DNA of 64,000 nt from Trochalopteron elliotii (lineage: Eukaryota; Chordata; Aves; Passeriformes; Leiothrichidae): the NCBI GenBank assembly GCA_024734555.1, contig JANPWX010000008.1, positions 6,431,652 to 6,495,651 of the forward strand, written 5' to 3'. The notes under the pieces are model-generated. The model saw nothing but the letters and a program-made list of their open reading frames with translations. It was not told the DNA's origin and did no database searches. Positions 24,901-36,170 of the stretch are shown piece by piece. The position numbers and the translations under genes are program-made. The number at the start of each line of letters is the position of its first letter. Position 1 is the stretch's first letter.

Positions 24901-27900
24901 GCAGCTGAACTGAGCTGCTTGGTTATGTTTTTTCAGTATTTTATATACAGCATTGAATACTCAATGGCTATTTGCCTAATGGAAATAAAAATGGAGAACA
25001 CATGGACCAGATTAATAGGGAAAAAATTGGACTTTTTTCCTTTTTTTCCTACTGGCTTGCTTTCACCTACTTTGATGGAATTATTAATGATTTATGCTGT
25101 CATGCAATATATATAGCTAGTAGAATGAGGCCTTAAGTAAGGCTAAAGTGAAAGAACGATGGGCATTTCAAGTGTACATACAGCAGTTTTGAGCAGAGAG
25201 GTGAGCTAAGGAAAAACAGTAGAGTGAAACAGTCACTGAAATTATGCCTGAAGCTTACTTTTCTCTACAATAAGCAGTATAGTATCCCCTTCTCCTTCCT
25301 CTGCTATCTGGGAGAGGAGACCCTGGAGCCTCTCCTTTCTGGAGAAAGGCTTCAGAGCTTCTGGCTGCTAAAGGGGAGCTGTACATTGCAGGGAAGGGAG
25401 CTCTGGAGAGAGGCATTTCTTCATTTAAGAGGCAAAAGTAAAAAAGCTACACTGAACCCATCAGCTTTTGTCTGCTCAGCTATGGAAAGACAGAGCTTGA
25501 CTCATGTGTTGTTAATTGTCATTGACAGATAAACCAGAAAGAACCCAACCTAGCTGAGTTATTTGTATTCTTCTTCCCAGTTCACTTGAACTGGAAATCA
25601 GTGAGATGCAATAAATAGAAAGCCATGAGGTTATCATTCACAGAGCCACTTTTCCTAGTAGAACTGTGCTTTAAATCAGCAGGACTGTCAACCCTCTGAC
25701 ATGGCCAGGCTGTAAATACTCAGTCATCGCTTCAATTGGGGTGCAGGGGAGTGGTGAGAAAGGAATGACCAAAAACTTTCCCAGAAATAAGCTTTCCCAG
25801 AAATATGCCCCAAGGATTCATTTGTTGAATAGAGGCTGTGCCAATGCATTATTCTGCCAGCCTTGTACCTCTATTGAAATGTCTCTGCTGATTTATCCTC
25901 AGTATCTGCATTCCCATGTGTGAATTCTGTACCTTTCTCCCTTTGGCTTTAGGATCTGTAGACTGAGGCTGAATTTTACAGGATTCTGTGTACAACAGGG
26001 CATGGCAAATGCAACTTTGCCCTCTTCCCTTTTCACTTAGTCCCAGTGTTTAGTGCTCTTCTCTTATGTTTTAAAAACATATTGAGTTTTTAAATATTTT
26101 TTGCTTAAAGAAAATAATAATAAGGTTTTAAAACTTTATCCACTGTCTGTAACTCTGCAGGAATTAGTCTGGATACTGGCCTTTTGCAATACATGTGACT
26201 GGTGCTGATTGTTTGAGTTGTATCTGAGGATTAAGAGATTTGGGAAAACTCATTCACTCTTTCATTCTTTCATGATCCTCTCAGATGCTTTGGCTGATTT
26301 TCTGCCTGCCCAAAATCGGGGAATGGAAACAAAGATGTGTGACTCTTTATACCATGCTCCTCACAGCCAGGAAAACCTTCCACTTGTCACTTGGCAGGAA
26401 ACAGCAGGATTCCTGTATGATGGACTTGCCCCCAATCCATATTTTTCCTAGTTGTGATTTTGGACTTCATATTGCATATATTGATGTTGAGTCCTTTATA
26501 TCAGCTGAAAAGTCTGACACCAGTTTCTTTTTCCCATTGTGCCATTGTACAGATGCTAAACAGGAGTAGCTGTGTCAGGAAATACAGTTGTATATCTGCT
26601 GCTAAAAGCAGTCACCATTAAATTCATTTGAACTGCTTTTTCAAAATGGTAAAAAGAGAAGTTTCTGTTCTTAGGATCATTATACACCCACAGCAAGAAG
26701 CCCATTTCTTCTACTGAAGATCAGTACAAACCACTTCTTGCACCTCCAGTGGTTTTTATTAGCAGAGCCGGTGGGAGGAGAGGCCCCCTGGGTATCCCTC
26801 AGAGGAGCCTTCTCTCCTGGGGTGTGGGAAAACACTAGGTGTCATCAGTGAGGTTTCCTTTCCCGGCAGAAACCTACAGCCAAGGCTGTCCATAGACTAG
26901 CTTCCCAGGACCTATATTCCCAGGAACTTGATGCATTTTTACAGGAAAGCCAGGAAGAGTCTCTGAAATCCCTGTCTCAGACAAGTCTAAGCAAGGCTTC
27001 AGGTTGTCCAGTAAAAATCATGTCAGGATTAGGCTTGATTTTAAAGGCTATTTTTTAAAACCCGCTTTTATGAAGAATGAAAACATTATTAAAATACCAA
27101 ATGAAATAGAATCTTTATTTTATTTGTCTTTTAGTTATCAGTTAGATCTTACTGAGGATTTTTTTTTTTCTTCACTGTTGCTTTTTCTCTTCCTCTTTGC
27201 ACCAATCTCTTGCCACAGTGTCCCTAAAATAAAACGGGAATCACTTTCTTATTCAGGGAGGCTGTTTTCTGCTGTTGAGATGTGAACTGCAGTGTACCAG
27301 GTGCACAGAATTCAAGCAAAACTTTCCCCAAAGAGGGCAGGGAAGTCACTAAAATAATTACTTTAAAAATAAACAAAAAAGTCCTCCAAACATAAAAATT
27401 ACAAGGAGACCTGAGAAAATGTAAGAGGCTGACACTGCTCCAACAGCTTTTAAAGAGGTTTAAACTCCTCAGGCAGGAAAAAAACCCTGCTTTTGCCTCT
27501 GCTATGACTTCACTCTCCTCTACTGAGTCCTCCAAGCCTTGGAGAATAAAAGGGTCTTGTTTTCACCAAAAGGAGATAGCTATTTTTTTTAATTCTAGAC
27601 AATGATTCTGTCTCCTTTTCTCTCCCTCCTCATTTTCAGTGCCAAGGTCACAAGGATGGAGGTGGCAGCCAGAAAGAGGCAAACTTCAAAAACAGAGAAT
27701 CTATTTTATCTATTTTCTGCTTCTTTTCTTAGACATATGTGAATTATTAATACTAAAAAGAAGAGTTTTTTCCAATACATTTTAGGTTGCTAGAATTTTT
27801 ATATTCTTTTTTGAGATCTAGTCTTGGAGCTGCTAGGAATGAGGGAGTTTCATCTGTTTGTGTTTAGGGAATAAACTTGCCACAGATGCTCCAAATCTTC

Positions 27901-28594
27901 CATTCAGTTCTTGCAGGTGACAGCTGAAATGGCGCTAGAGACTTGCAAATCCTGGCACCCACACAGTCTAGCCATAATTTCAGCTCATAAACCTCTATAA
28001 CATCACATTTCACAAATGAGTGCTCACTCTGGGCTAAAAGAAAACCCTTTTGCCTTCCTTGCCAGTTTTGGTGATATCTCAGACCCTGCTATAAAAGAAG
28101 TGTGGCTCAAGTGGTAGCAGCTATAAAACTAAGATCTATATTTAAGATAAAATATAATTTAGCATCTATGAAATTAAAGCAGACTTTCTTCACAGAGTCT
28201 AAAAAGTAGGTGAATGGCTAGTCCATATCCCATTTGCTGACTGGTGTGAATCCTGGATTAGACAGCAAGAATACATCCTTCGGAAAAAAAAAAAAGGAAA
28301 CTGAAAAAACCATTCAGGAAATTGTGGTGCTTAAGGAATTAGCTGTAAGCAGAGAAGATGGCAGCATCTGTGGGAGAGAATGCTGCCATAAATAGCAAAA
28401 TATGGCTTAAAGAGTTGGAAATTATGAAATAGCTTTCTATTACCATGAAGTGGAGAAACAGTTTTTGAGTCAGCCCCATCAGGAAAAGAGCCATCACATA
28501 AAAAAGCGCTAGCTGATGTGATCCTGTGTCATGCTCTGCAGCATCCAGTTTCTGTGGCTACTTCCCAACTAAAATGATTTTAACAGCAATTTTT
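12996..28594. other. Intergenic, no gene seen
   Basis: About 15.6 kb downstream of OPN4. All open frames on both strands are short, lack recognisable domains and show no consistent splice structure. Within it are a pyrimidine tract at about 19,105-19,140, a GGGTCA-rich degenerate repeat (about 16,390-16,545), and short T and A runs. I recognise no LINE, LTR or RNA gene here. Confidence 0.55.
16390..16545. repeat. Degenerate GGGTCA/AGTCAA-type short repeat
   Basis: Variants of a 6-8 base unit recur: ggggtcaaaag, gagtcaagg, gggtaagggtcaagggtca, aaaagtcagggctcag, gggggtcagg. The best-ordered part (about 16,452-16,512) includes GGGTCA-A-GGGTCA at 16,495-16,507. It is a decayed simple repeat. Its unit resembles nuclear-receptor half-sites, but function is unknown. 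Confidence 0.6.
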
Positions 28595-28800
28595 CATTAA
28601 ATCGTAGAATCATCAAGGCTGGAGGAGACCTTTAGATCACCAAGCCCAATCATCCACCCAGCGCTGCCACAGTAACCCCATAACCACTAAACCATCACCC
28701 AGCACCAAATGCCCCTCAAACACCTCCAGGGATGGTGACTACCATCTCCCTGGGCAAGGCAGCCTATTCCAATGCCCAACCTAACACTGAGAGAGTTTTA
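28595..28800 (-). mobile_element. CR1 LINE tail, minus strand
   Basis: The + strand reads cgtagaatcatcaaggctgg, aggagacctttagatcacc and aagcccaatcatccaccca, then cacctccagggatggtgact and ctgggcaaggcagcctattc. This is the reverse complement of a CR1 3' region, starting from its tail at about 28,600. It is 5'-truncated by about 28,800 and non-coding. Confidence 0.88.
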
Positions 28801-31800
28801 GCTAATACCTCCCAATCTGAGGAAGGAATAGACTTTTCTCCAGTCTGCTTCACCTTCCCAGCTGGAATGGCCGTAGGTGGTAACTCTGCCACACACAATA
28901 CTGAGCACTGGCTGTGCCTCACAAAGCCAGAGGGAAGGTGGATAACATGGTCTTCAAAATGACTGCAAATAAACACTGAGTAAACCTAGGAAGAAGGTCA
29001 GTGCTTCTGGAGAAAGCATTGGAAAAAATCACACTTCACTCTTCATGTTTTGTCCTTTGTCAGAGCTGGTCATTTTTGCAGTTTTTTGTCCATATCTGCT
29101 TCTGATCCAGTTCCCAAAACAGTCCTTAAGTAACAATGGGCCTTGCACATCTCTCTTAAACCAAGAGATGCACAAAAACTATTGTGGACCTATAGGTTTC
29201 ATTAACTCAGCCTTTTCTCAGCTGCATTTTTCTCCTTTAAGTTCAGTTGAAATAGTACTTATGCTTAACTTATTTATTTCCATTTTTCTGAGCTCTCTAT
29301 GTACAGGGATGACAGGGCTGCCTCTCACTTAGCTGCCTCAGCTGGAGAACAACAAAGAGTGGAGTGAATCCAGCAAATTCTCCTGCAAACCCCACAATGT
29401 CTTCTCCACACCCACATTTGGCACACAAGCAAGAGGCTTCATTTCTCTGATCCTCATCTGCTTCCCCATCTTCAGTCTGTTTCCCTTTCCCTCCATATGT
29501 TGTTTCCATCCTTGTGAAACTGTTTGCTTTAGCATCTAAAAACAAAAGAAAAAAGCCTTAAAGCCCTATGGTGCAGTTCTTCTTTCTTTCCGTTTTTCTA
29601 GTAAGCAATCCCTGCTTTTAAAGTGGAAAGTCTTTGTTTTTTGTCCTTTGCTGTTGTTCCTCTGCTCTTGCTGAGATATTCTGGAGTTGTTCCTTTTGGA
29701 GTGCCTTTACTCATCTGCAGAGTGAAGAAAGCAGTTAGCTCCATTTAAAGGTGCTCAAGATCCATTTTTGATGAACAGCTATGGGAAAAGGGAGGATTTT
29801 TTCAATCCTTTTTATCACCAAATGAGCTTTTTTTCACCTCTGTGGCTGGTGGTGAGACCTTGGGAAGAGAACATTGCTCTCTGGGGGAGGGTTCATAATG
29901 TCAGCAGAATAACTCCACCCTGTCCCCTTTACATCTTACAGAGAATACCTTTCCTTGTTTTCACTCTAAGCCTCAGGGAATTTGTGGATGCACACATACA
30001 TGGCCAAAACATAGTTTTGAGTGGAAGTGAAAGATGAGGACAAGCAAATATATAGACACTCAGACTGTGAAATGTTTTTTAAAGCACAGAGGGTCTACAG
30101 CTATCTTTCCATTAAATCTTGTGGCGGGGGGGGGGGGGGGGGGGAAGCTATTATTAGAACAAGAGTACACAACGTTTTCTGCACTCATTACATAAAGTCT
30201 GCAAGAAAATCCTGCTCAGTTCCTTGCTGGCCTGTGCCATTTCTCAGTAGAGCAGATTGATTATCGCCATGCTGGTTGTTGACTGGGTCTCTGACAGTCT
30301 ACAGTGGAAGTAAAATGCTGCCCTTCTGATGTGGGATCTTTTGGCACTTGCTGTGGACTTTTGTCCAAACGAACGTGCAGGCAGCAAATGGCAGCTCTCA
30401 CCCCCTGCCTACGTGGGAGCTTAGATCAAGGAGCAGTTGAAGCTCCCCCCAGTTTGTATATAAATAGAATAGTATATAAAAATCCCAACACCATTAGCTT
30501 ACACAAATCATGTATGCCAATCATTCTAAAAATTCTTTCCAAGCAAGCAAATCCTCTATAAATCTAAGAGATAATCAAATACATGTTTTGCAGTCACTTT
30601 ACACCTTTGGTGACCTCATCAAAACATGTCAGTGCTCTGCCAAAATCCATGACTCTGTCTGTAAATTTTAGCTGTTCCAGGAAGTTTGTGCACCTGATGC
30701 AACATTACTTTTATTAAACCTCCTTCTTGTTTTAGTTCTTTCTTTTAATTTAGCTAGGGTCAAGAGAGGTGTGTAGCCACTGGAATTAAGCTGAATGTGA
30801 AGAATGATCATTACTGGAATGATACATCCAGTATCTTGTCCTTAGCTAGAGAAATTGATACTTTCCAAAACATGGGGAAGGGCAAAAGGCCATAAATTAG
30901 TAATTTATTCCTGATATTTCAAATGTTTCAAGGATTAAAGACTATGTTCAATATGACCCGTTTTTAAGACAAAGTGATAATATAAAATTATTCATACATT
31001 TCCTTTATATTTGATTTATTCTACAGCAAGGTGACTTGTGTGGCACAGCCTTGTTTGCTACTTTTCTATTTTGTGCACATCAGTCCTTTGTAAAAAAATT
31101 AAACACCATCCAGAAGCACCAGTGAGGTTGCTTTGTCCCAGCTGCTCTGGAGTTTGCTCCAAGATTTCAGTCTTGCAAGGTTGCCAACATCCAACCTTAA
31201 TTTATTCCACCCTATCTCTGGGATAGGAAAACCCCCCTAAGGTTATTTATCATCAAAAAGAAGAAAACAGATTTTTGGCATTAGCACAGCCAATGGGACA
31301 TCTAATATTTTCTGTTTCAAAATTTACTCTGAGTAACTCTACAAGAGGCCCTCCTACAATCCCATACATACCTTAATGCTTTTACAGACATGCATTTCTT
31401 TGAAATTCCTTGGGTTTTTTGGAGGATTTAACCTTTTTTTTTTTTTTTTTTTTTAATACATCCCCTTTTCTTGCAGTTTGTTTTAGAGCTTACCAGGCAG
31501 TCCTAGATCTGATGCTTTCCTGAAGTTTAGGGAGATAAAATCTATTTCATTTCCACAGTCTAGCAAAGGGACTCTTGTATCCAGGAGAGCTGTGGAGTGA
31601 GTCTGACAGCACCATTTTTTTTTACCAATATGCTTCATTTTGTCCTAGTTTTCATTGACATCTGTATCCACCTCCATCATATGAAAAGCTTATTTACAGT
31701 CCTGCACATTTCAGGGCTTGAAATAACTATATATGGCTGTTGAGCTCACCATTTTCTCCACACATTTGCTCTTAAGTCAGATTTTACTAATAGGCTCTCA

Positions 31801-32960
31801 AGTGACTGACTACAATCCCTAATTGCTAGAGATACCTCCAGTTCCGGCAGTCACAGTTTGGTGTGCCCACCTTTCTTCAGCCCCACAGCACTTGTGATGA
31901 GAGCAACACAGGGACCTGCCCCAGCCCCTGGATTCATTATGCACCTACCCAGGGATCAGTGCATTCCTGACTTCCTAGGAAATCACTGGGCAGGTCAGAC
32001 AGAATGCTACACAGATGAACAGCTCAAATCCTTGCAGAAGGATCAGTGAAAGAGGGTGGAGGAAGTTATGCAAAACTCTAGCTAGACAGACCCAAAAAAA
32101 GAAAAAACATAAGCCTACACCATCTGTATGGTGATCTTGATGACTGAGCAACAGTGGAAACGCTTTTATTCACCTAAAAGAGCTTCCCTACTCCTTAAAA
32201 GGAGCTGTGCACACTCATCCCTGTCTTTGTGGTCCTCTTAAATACTTGCATCTCCAGTGCAAGGAATGAAAAGCTGGTCAAAATTCGTCACTGGAATGAA
32301 ATGTGAGTTTCCTGCCGTCACTCATCCTTTCTCTCTTCCTTTCTCTGCGAATAGATAAGGAGGTGGTTCTCTCCAGAAGGCTTTGTTTGCTTTGTGAGGC
32401 ATTTCAACCCGAGTGCCCGAGGCCATAAGGTTAATGCTGCAGGACAGGGTATATTGTTTCTCAAGTCAAGTTCTGATTTGTGCAAGAACGAAAAAAGTCA
32501 TTTCTCATTTCCCCTCTTGTAAACAGGGATGTCAGAAGCAATTTTTTGCAAAGGTTTTGGTGAGACATGGAAAATGTGCTCTGTTCTCTCTTTTTGCAAT
32601 CAGCCCATCGCATATTTTTTTCCTTCTAACCAGCTATTTTGAAATAAGTCTGATTAGCCTACTCCCAGCACATATTTTATGGTGTCTATGTACTGCATAC
32701 ATGATGTATTATTTTCTTAAATCTATCATCAATTATTTTTTTGCTTTGGCACTTCCTGTCAGATAAACAGATAACTGAATTTGGATGTGAATTTTATGGG
32801 TGGAGAGGGAAGGAAAAGAGGAGGTGGAGGGGGAAGAAGTAGCAAATTGTTTCACAAAGAGTCTCTGGGCTGCAGCTATGCTTTGTTTGAAAACATAGAT
32901 ATACACCCAGTGACTGCTAATGTTAAAAATAGCATAATGGCAATAGTCTATGAGGAAGCA
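28801..32960. other. Intergenic, no gene seen
   Basis: No supported gene. It contains a 19-base G run (30,126-30,144) and a T tract at about 31,433-31,455. Composition is otherwise AT-rich, like the rest of the intergenic region. It ends abruptly at the GC-rich LTR that starts near 32,973. Confidence 0.55.
30126..30144. repeat. Poly-G tract (19 G)
   Basis: An uninterrupted run of 19 G on the + strand follows cttgtggc. It is an isolated homopolymer in AT-rich surroundings. Its length in the assembly may be unreliable because such runs are error-prone. Confidence 0.9.
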
Positions 32961-33018
32961 TAAGTTAAAGGTCGCCCAGGCCCTGGCGAGGGTCTTCTGG
33001 GTGCCGCGACCTTCCTGG

Positions 33019-33629
33019 TGAAGGTCGCCCAGAGAAGGATGGCTTCAATTTCAGGGGGCACAGGCACTCCGGCTTAGTGATTTGCTCTTTTTTTGTGAAT
33101 CGCTGCCTAAGCAACCAAGCCACCCGCTCAGTTGTGAGGGGTTGCCTAGGCAACTGAGCCGGCCAGCTCTCCAGGCACTGTGGATACAATGTATCAAAGG
33201 CGGGGCTTTTCCCAGGCAGCGCAGGGGAGAATCACAGGAGTCAGGGAACGTCTCCAGAAACCTCTTTATTCTGGAACCCACGACTCTCCAAAGCCCTGAC
33301 CCTTCTGAGAGTTGGGGTTTTATGCACAACCAGGGGGTGGGGTTTGGTAAAACAACCAATAGGGGTGCGGATTGAAAAGTTAACCAATCAGGGGAAGGAT
33401 CCAAAAAGAACCAATCAAAGTAGAGAACTCTAAGAACTCTAACTCTAACACAACAACCAATCAGGGATAGAGTCATTAGCATATCAGGAAGTAATTGAAC
33501 TACATGCCTTGGGCAGCAGGGGATTGGCGGCTGTGACCGGGGGTTGGCTAATTGTGTTAAGGGCTGGATGACCTCCAGGGACGTGCTGGGAGTTCTGCCT
33601 CATCTGCGCAGCCCTCAGGGGCCTCCACA
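33019..33629 (-). repeat. Endogenous retrovirus LTR, minus strand (inverted relative to its partner)
   Basis: This is the reverse complement of the LTR at 35,590-36,069. On the minus strand it begins TGTGGAGGCCCC at 33,629 and carries several CCAAT boxes, a TATA-like cataaaa, an AATAAA and the same U5, ending in CA at 33,019-33,020. By eye about ten substitutions separate the two LTRs over the shared U3-R part, so they are close relatives. This copy has an extra U5 segment of about 115-130 bases (roughly 33,112-33,227) that contains RFX-type palindromes, plus a small tandem gain (aactctaactc) in U3. The sequence outside its end (32,973-33,018) is shared with the partner as well. Either U5 is longer than the CA I chose, or leader sequence is shared. 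Confidence 0.9.
33141..33154. promoter_or_regulatory. Perfect X-box palindrome (RFX-type site) in the LTR U5 insert
   Basis: gttgcctaggcaac is a perfect 14-base palindrome matching the RFX consensus GTTRCC-NN-RGYAAC. A near copy, gctgcctaagcaac, lies 25 bases upstream at 33,102-33,115. The partner LTR lacks the palindrome. RFX binding is known for this motif in general; occupancy here is inference. Confidence 0.55.
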
Positions 33630-34761
33630 ACTCCTAAACAACAAATTCAAAGATCAACCTTTTAATTTGGTGACGGATTCGGCCTATGTCGCAGGAATAG
33701 CTATGAGAGCGGAACACGCTTTTTTAAAAAAGGTGTCAAACAAAAATTTGTATTCCTTGCTTTCTAAATTGGTCTATCTTATCTCCCACAGGAAGCAACC
33801 TTATAATATAATGCATGTCAGATCACATATTGACCTTCCAGGTGCCATCGTGGAGGGTAACAGGAGAGCAGACGCCTTGGCAATGGTGACACAAGTTCCA
33901 AATTTACCTGATACCTTTCAGCAAGCCAAGCTTTCCCACCAGTTTTATCATCAGAACATACACGCTTTGGTTCGGATGTTCCATTTGACACAAGAACAGG
34001 CCAAAGCAGTGGTGGGATCATGCCCGCAGTGCCAGTCCTACCAAGTCCCATTCCTAGAAGGAGGGGTCAATCCCCGAGGACTGAACAGCAATGAGTTATG
34101 GCAAACTGATGTCACCCATGTCCCATCTTTTGGGAGGCAAAAATATGTGCATGTGTCAGTAGACACTTTTTCAGGGGCAGTCTTTGCATCAGCCCACGCT
34201 GGTGAGAATGCAGCCTTTGTGAAAAAACACTTCCTTCCGGCTTTTGCAGCCCTGGGAGTACCACAAAAGATAAAAACTGACAATGGACCTGCATATGTCT
34301 CAAAACAACTTAAAACATTTTTTCAGGAGTGGGGAATCCAGCGTGACACAGGCATTCCGCACTCTCCTACAGGGCAATCAATTGTTGAGCGGACTCATCA
34401 AACAATTAAAAGAATCCTTCATCAACAGTGGGGAGGAACAGAGACATTACCTCCCGTTGAGAGGCTCTGTAAGGCACTGTATGTGATTAATTTCTTAAAT
34501 TGTTCCAGTTCTGAGCCTAACCCCCCCGTAATCAGGCACTTCTCAAATTCAGCCCAAGCAAAGCTCGACGAGAAGCCGCCTGTGTTGATCAAGGACCCAG
34601 AGTCCCACCAGATATCAGGGCCTCATCAGTTGATTACCTGGGGGAGAGGGTATGCATGTGTGTTGACCCCATCAGGTCCAAGGTGGCTCCCAGCCAAAAC
34701 CATTAAACCTTACCTAGGACCTGCAGAAAAAGACTGTACTGAAAATAACCTGTGTCACTGA
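33630..34761 (+). pseudogene. Retroviral pol fragment: RNase H end plus integrase
   Basis: One open frame runs through here to TGA at 34,759-34,761. It opens inside the antisense LTR (33,544), so its first roughly 29 codons are not pol. The RNase H part is truncated: a TDS aspartate (codon at 33,676) and an RADALA aspartate (33,871) remain, but the earlier catalytic residues are missing. The integrase appears complete. It has a zinc-binding H-x3-H (33,949 and 33,961) with CPQC (34,021-34,032) and catalytic Asp (34,108), Asp (34,279) and Glu (34,387), the last two separated by 35 residues (DD35E). A C-terminal WGRGYACV...GPRWLPAK segment is typical of beta/alpha-type integrases. No in-frame stop interrupts it. 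Upstream reverse transcriptase, protease and gag are absent, and no splice or promoter context would express it as a host gene. Confidence 0.88.
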
Positions 34762-35579
34762 GCCACCCGCAGGGACACAGGAGCTTCAGAAAACTGCGGC
34801 ATGGAAAAGAAGAAAGCGTAGACCGCAGACACCAAAGACGGCACATCGCCCCATCACAAGGTTACAAACAGCAAAAGAAAGAAAAGACGGAGCGAGCCAT
34901 GCCGCCAGTGACCCTGTATCCTGATTCTCCTGCAAAACGGACTGCACTTCAACCCTTTCACCGAATCGACTGAGCCTCGATTCTTGCTTAGTGACTGTGT
35001 TCCCAAAAGTTTCCCCCTGGGGTGCCTCGTTTCCCTTACTTTTGACCCTGACACCCTGGATGTCCATTCCCCTGTCCCTTGATTTCAAGTTTGGCTGTCA
35101 AATTGTTTTGAAAAAAGATGAGTGTTAACCTAGATCTTTTCCTTTGTAGAATCAAACGTGGTCCCCCGAACCATCTCAAAGCTAAGATGGGTCGCCAAGC
35201 AGCTGCGACTTGGAAGCTCTCCATGAGTTGGATGCTCCTCCTGACGGTACCAATCACAGCTTGGATCATCAAACAGCCACAAGAGAATGCCTAAGTGAAG
35301 AATTCAAAGGACTGTGCTGTTTCAATCTGTCATCCCATGGAGAGAGCATCCACTCCAAAATCCAAGCAATCCAGAGCGCGGTCAAAGAACTAAAAGTGGA
35401 GAAAGCTGCAGAATGATTCGACAACCTTTTTAAGAACTGGGGACTAAAGGGTTGGGTTGCATCCATCTTAAATGGACTACTTTGGATTTTAATAATTGTT
35501 TTGATGGTTTTGATTACGTTTGCATGCATTTTTAAGTGCTTTGAGAAATTCTCAAAGAAGGTTTTCATAATAAATAAAG
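34752..35579 (+). pseudogene. Retroviral env remnant (transmembrane subunit, degraded)
   Basis: A short frame beginning at 34,752 overlaps the pol end and stops at 34,973, which is the position of an env start. Most of the surface subunit is missing. From about 35,184 a frame encodes a transmembrane-subunit ectodomain piece with a cysteine motif (C-x8-CC, around 35,290-35,325). It is broken by in-frame stops, TAA at about 35,182-35,184 and TGA at 35,414-35,416. Beyond the second stop the same frame encodes a hydrophobic segment (GLLWILIIVLMVLITFACIF, about 35,475-35,535) and a short basic tail. The array of stops and the missing surface region mean no functional envelope can be made from this copy. 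Confidence 0.8.
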
Positions 35580-35589
35580 AAGGGGGAGT
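35576..35589 (+). other. Polypurine tract next to the plus-strand LTR
   Basis: aaagaagggggagt lies immediately before TGTGGAGG. It is the expected plus-strand primer site of a retrovirus. Its position confirms that the LTR at 35,590 is a genuine 3' LTR of this pol-env segment. Confidence 0.8.
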
Positions 35590-36069
35590 TGTGGAGGCCC
35601 CTGAGGGCTGCGCAGATGAGGCAGAACTCCCAGCACGTCCCTGGAGGTCATCCAGTCCTTAACACAATTAGCCAACCCCTGGTCACAGCCGCCAATCCCC
35701 TGCTGCCCAAGGCATGCAGTTCAATTACTTCCTGATATGTTAGTGACTCTATCCCTGATTGGTTGTTGTGTTACCTTAGAGTTCTCTACTTTGATTGGTT
35801 CTTTTTGGATCCTTCCCCTGATTGGTTGACTTTTCAATCCGCACCCCTATTGGTTGTTTTACCAAACCCCACCCCCTGGTTGTGCATAAAACCCCAACTC
35901 TCAGAATGGTTGGGGCTTCGGAGAGTCGTGGGTTCCAGAATAAAGAGGTTTCTGGAGACGTTCCCTGACTCCTGTGATTCTCTTAGGCAGCCATTCACAA
36001 AAGAGCAAATCACTCAGCCGGAGTGCCTGCGCCCCCTGAAATTGAGGCCGTCCTTCTCAGGGAGACTCA
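35590..36069 (+). repeat. Endogenous retrovirus 3' LTR, plus strand
   Basis: Begins TGTGGAGGCCCC directly after a polypurine tract. U3 holds four CCAAT boxes read as ATTGG (about 35,758, 35,795, 35,821 and 35,850), then a TATA-like cataaaa at 35,885-35,891. R carries AATAAA at 35,939-35,944. U5 ends at CA 36,068-36,069, or up to 36,115 if the sequence shared with the inverted partner belongs to it. The end is abrupt: within about 60 bases the telomeric repeat begins. Transcription from this LTR would run rightward, out of the element. Confidence 0.9.
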
Positions 36070-36125
36070 CCAGGAAGGTCGCGGCACCCAGAAGACCCTC
36101 GCCAGGGCCTGGGCGGTGGGCGGCG

Positions 36126-36138
36126 GGTTAGGGTTAGG

Positions 36139-36170
<32 letters not shown>

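Noticed and set aside
33051..33482. Minus-strand open frame of 143 codons
   Set aside because: It lies wholly in the minus-strand LTR. The same peptide appears from the plus-strand LTR (35,763 onward), so it is LTR non-coding sequence.
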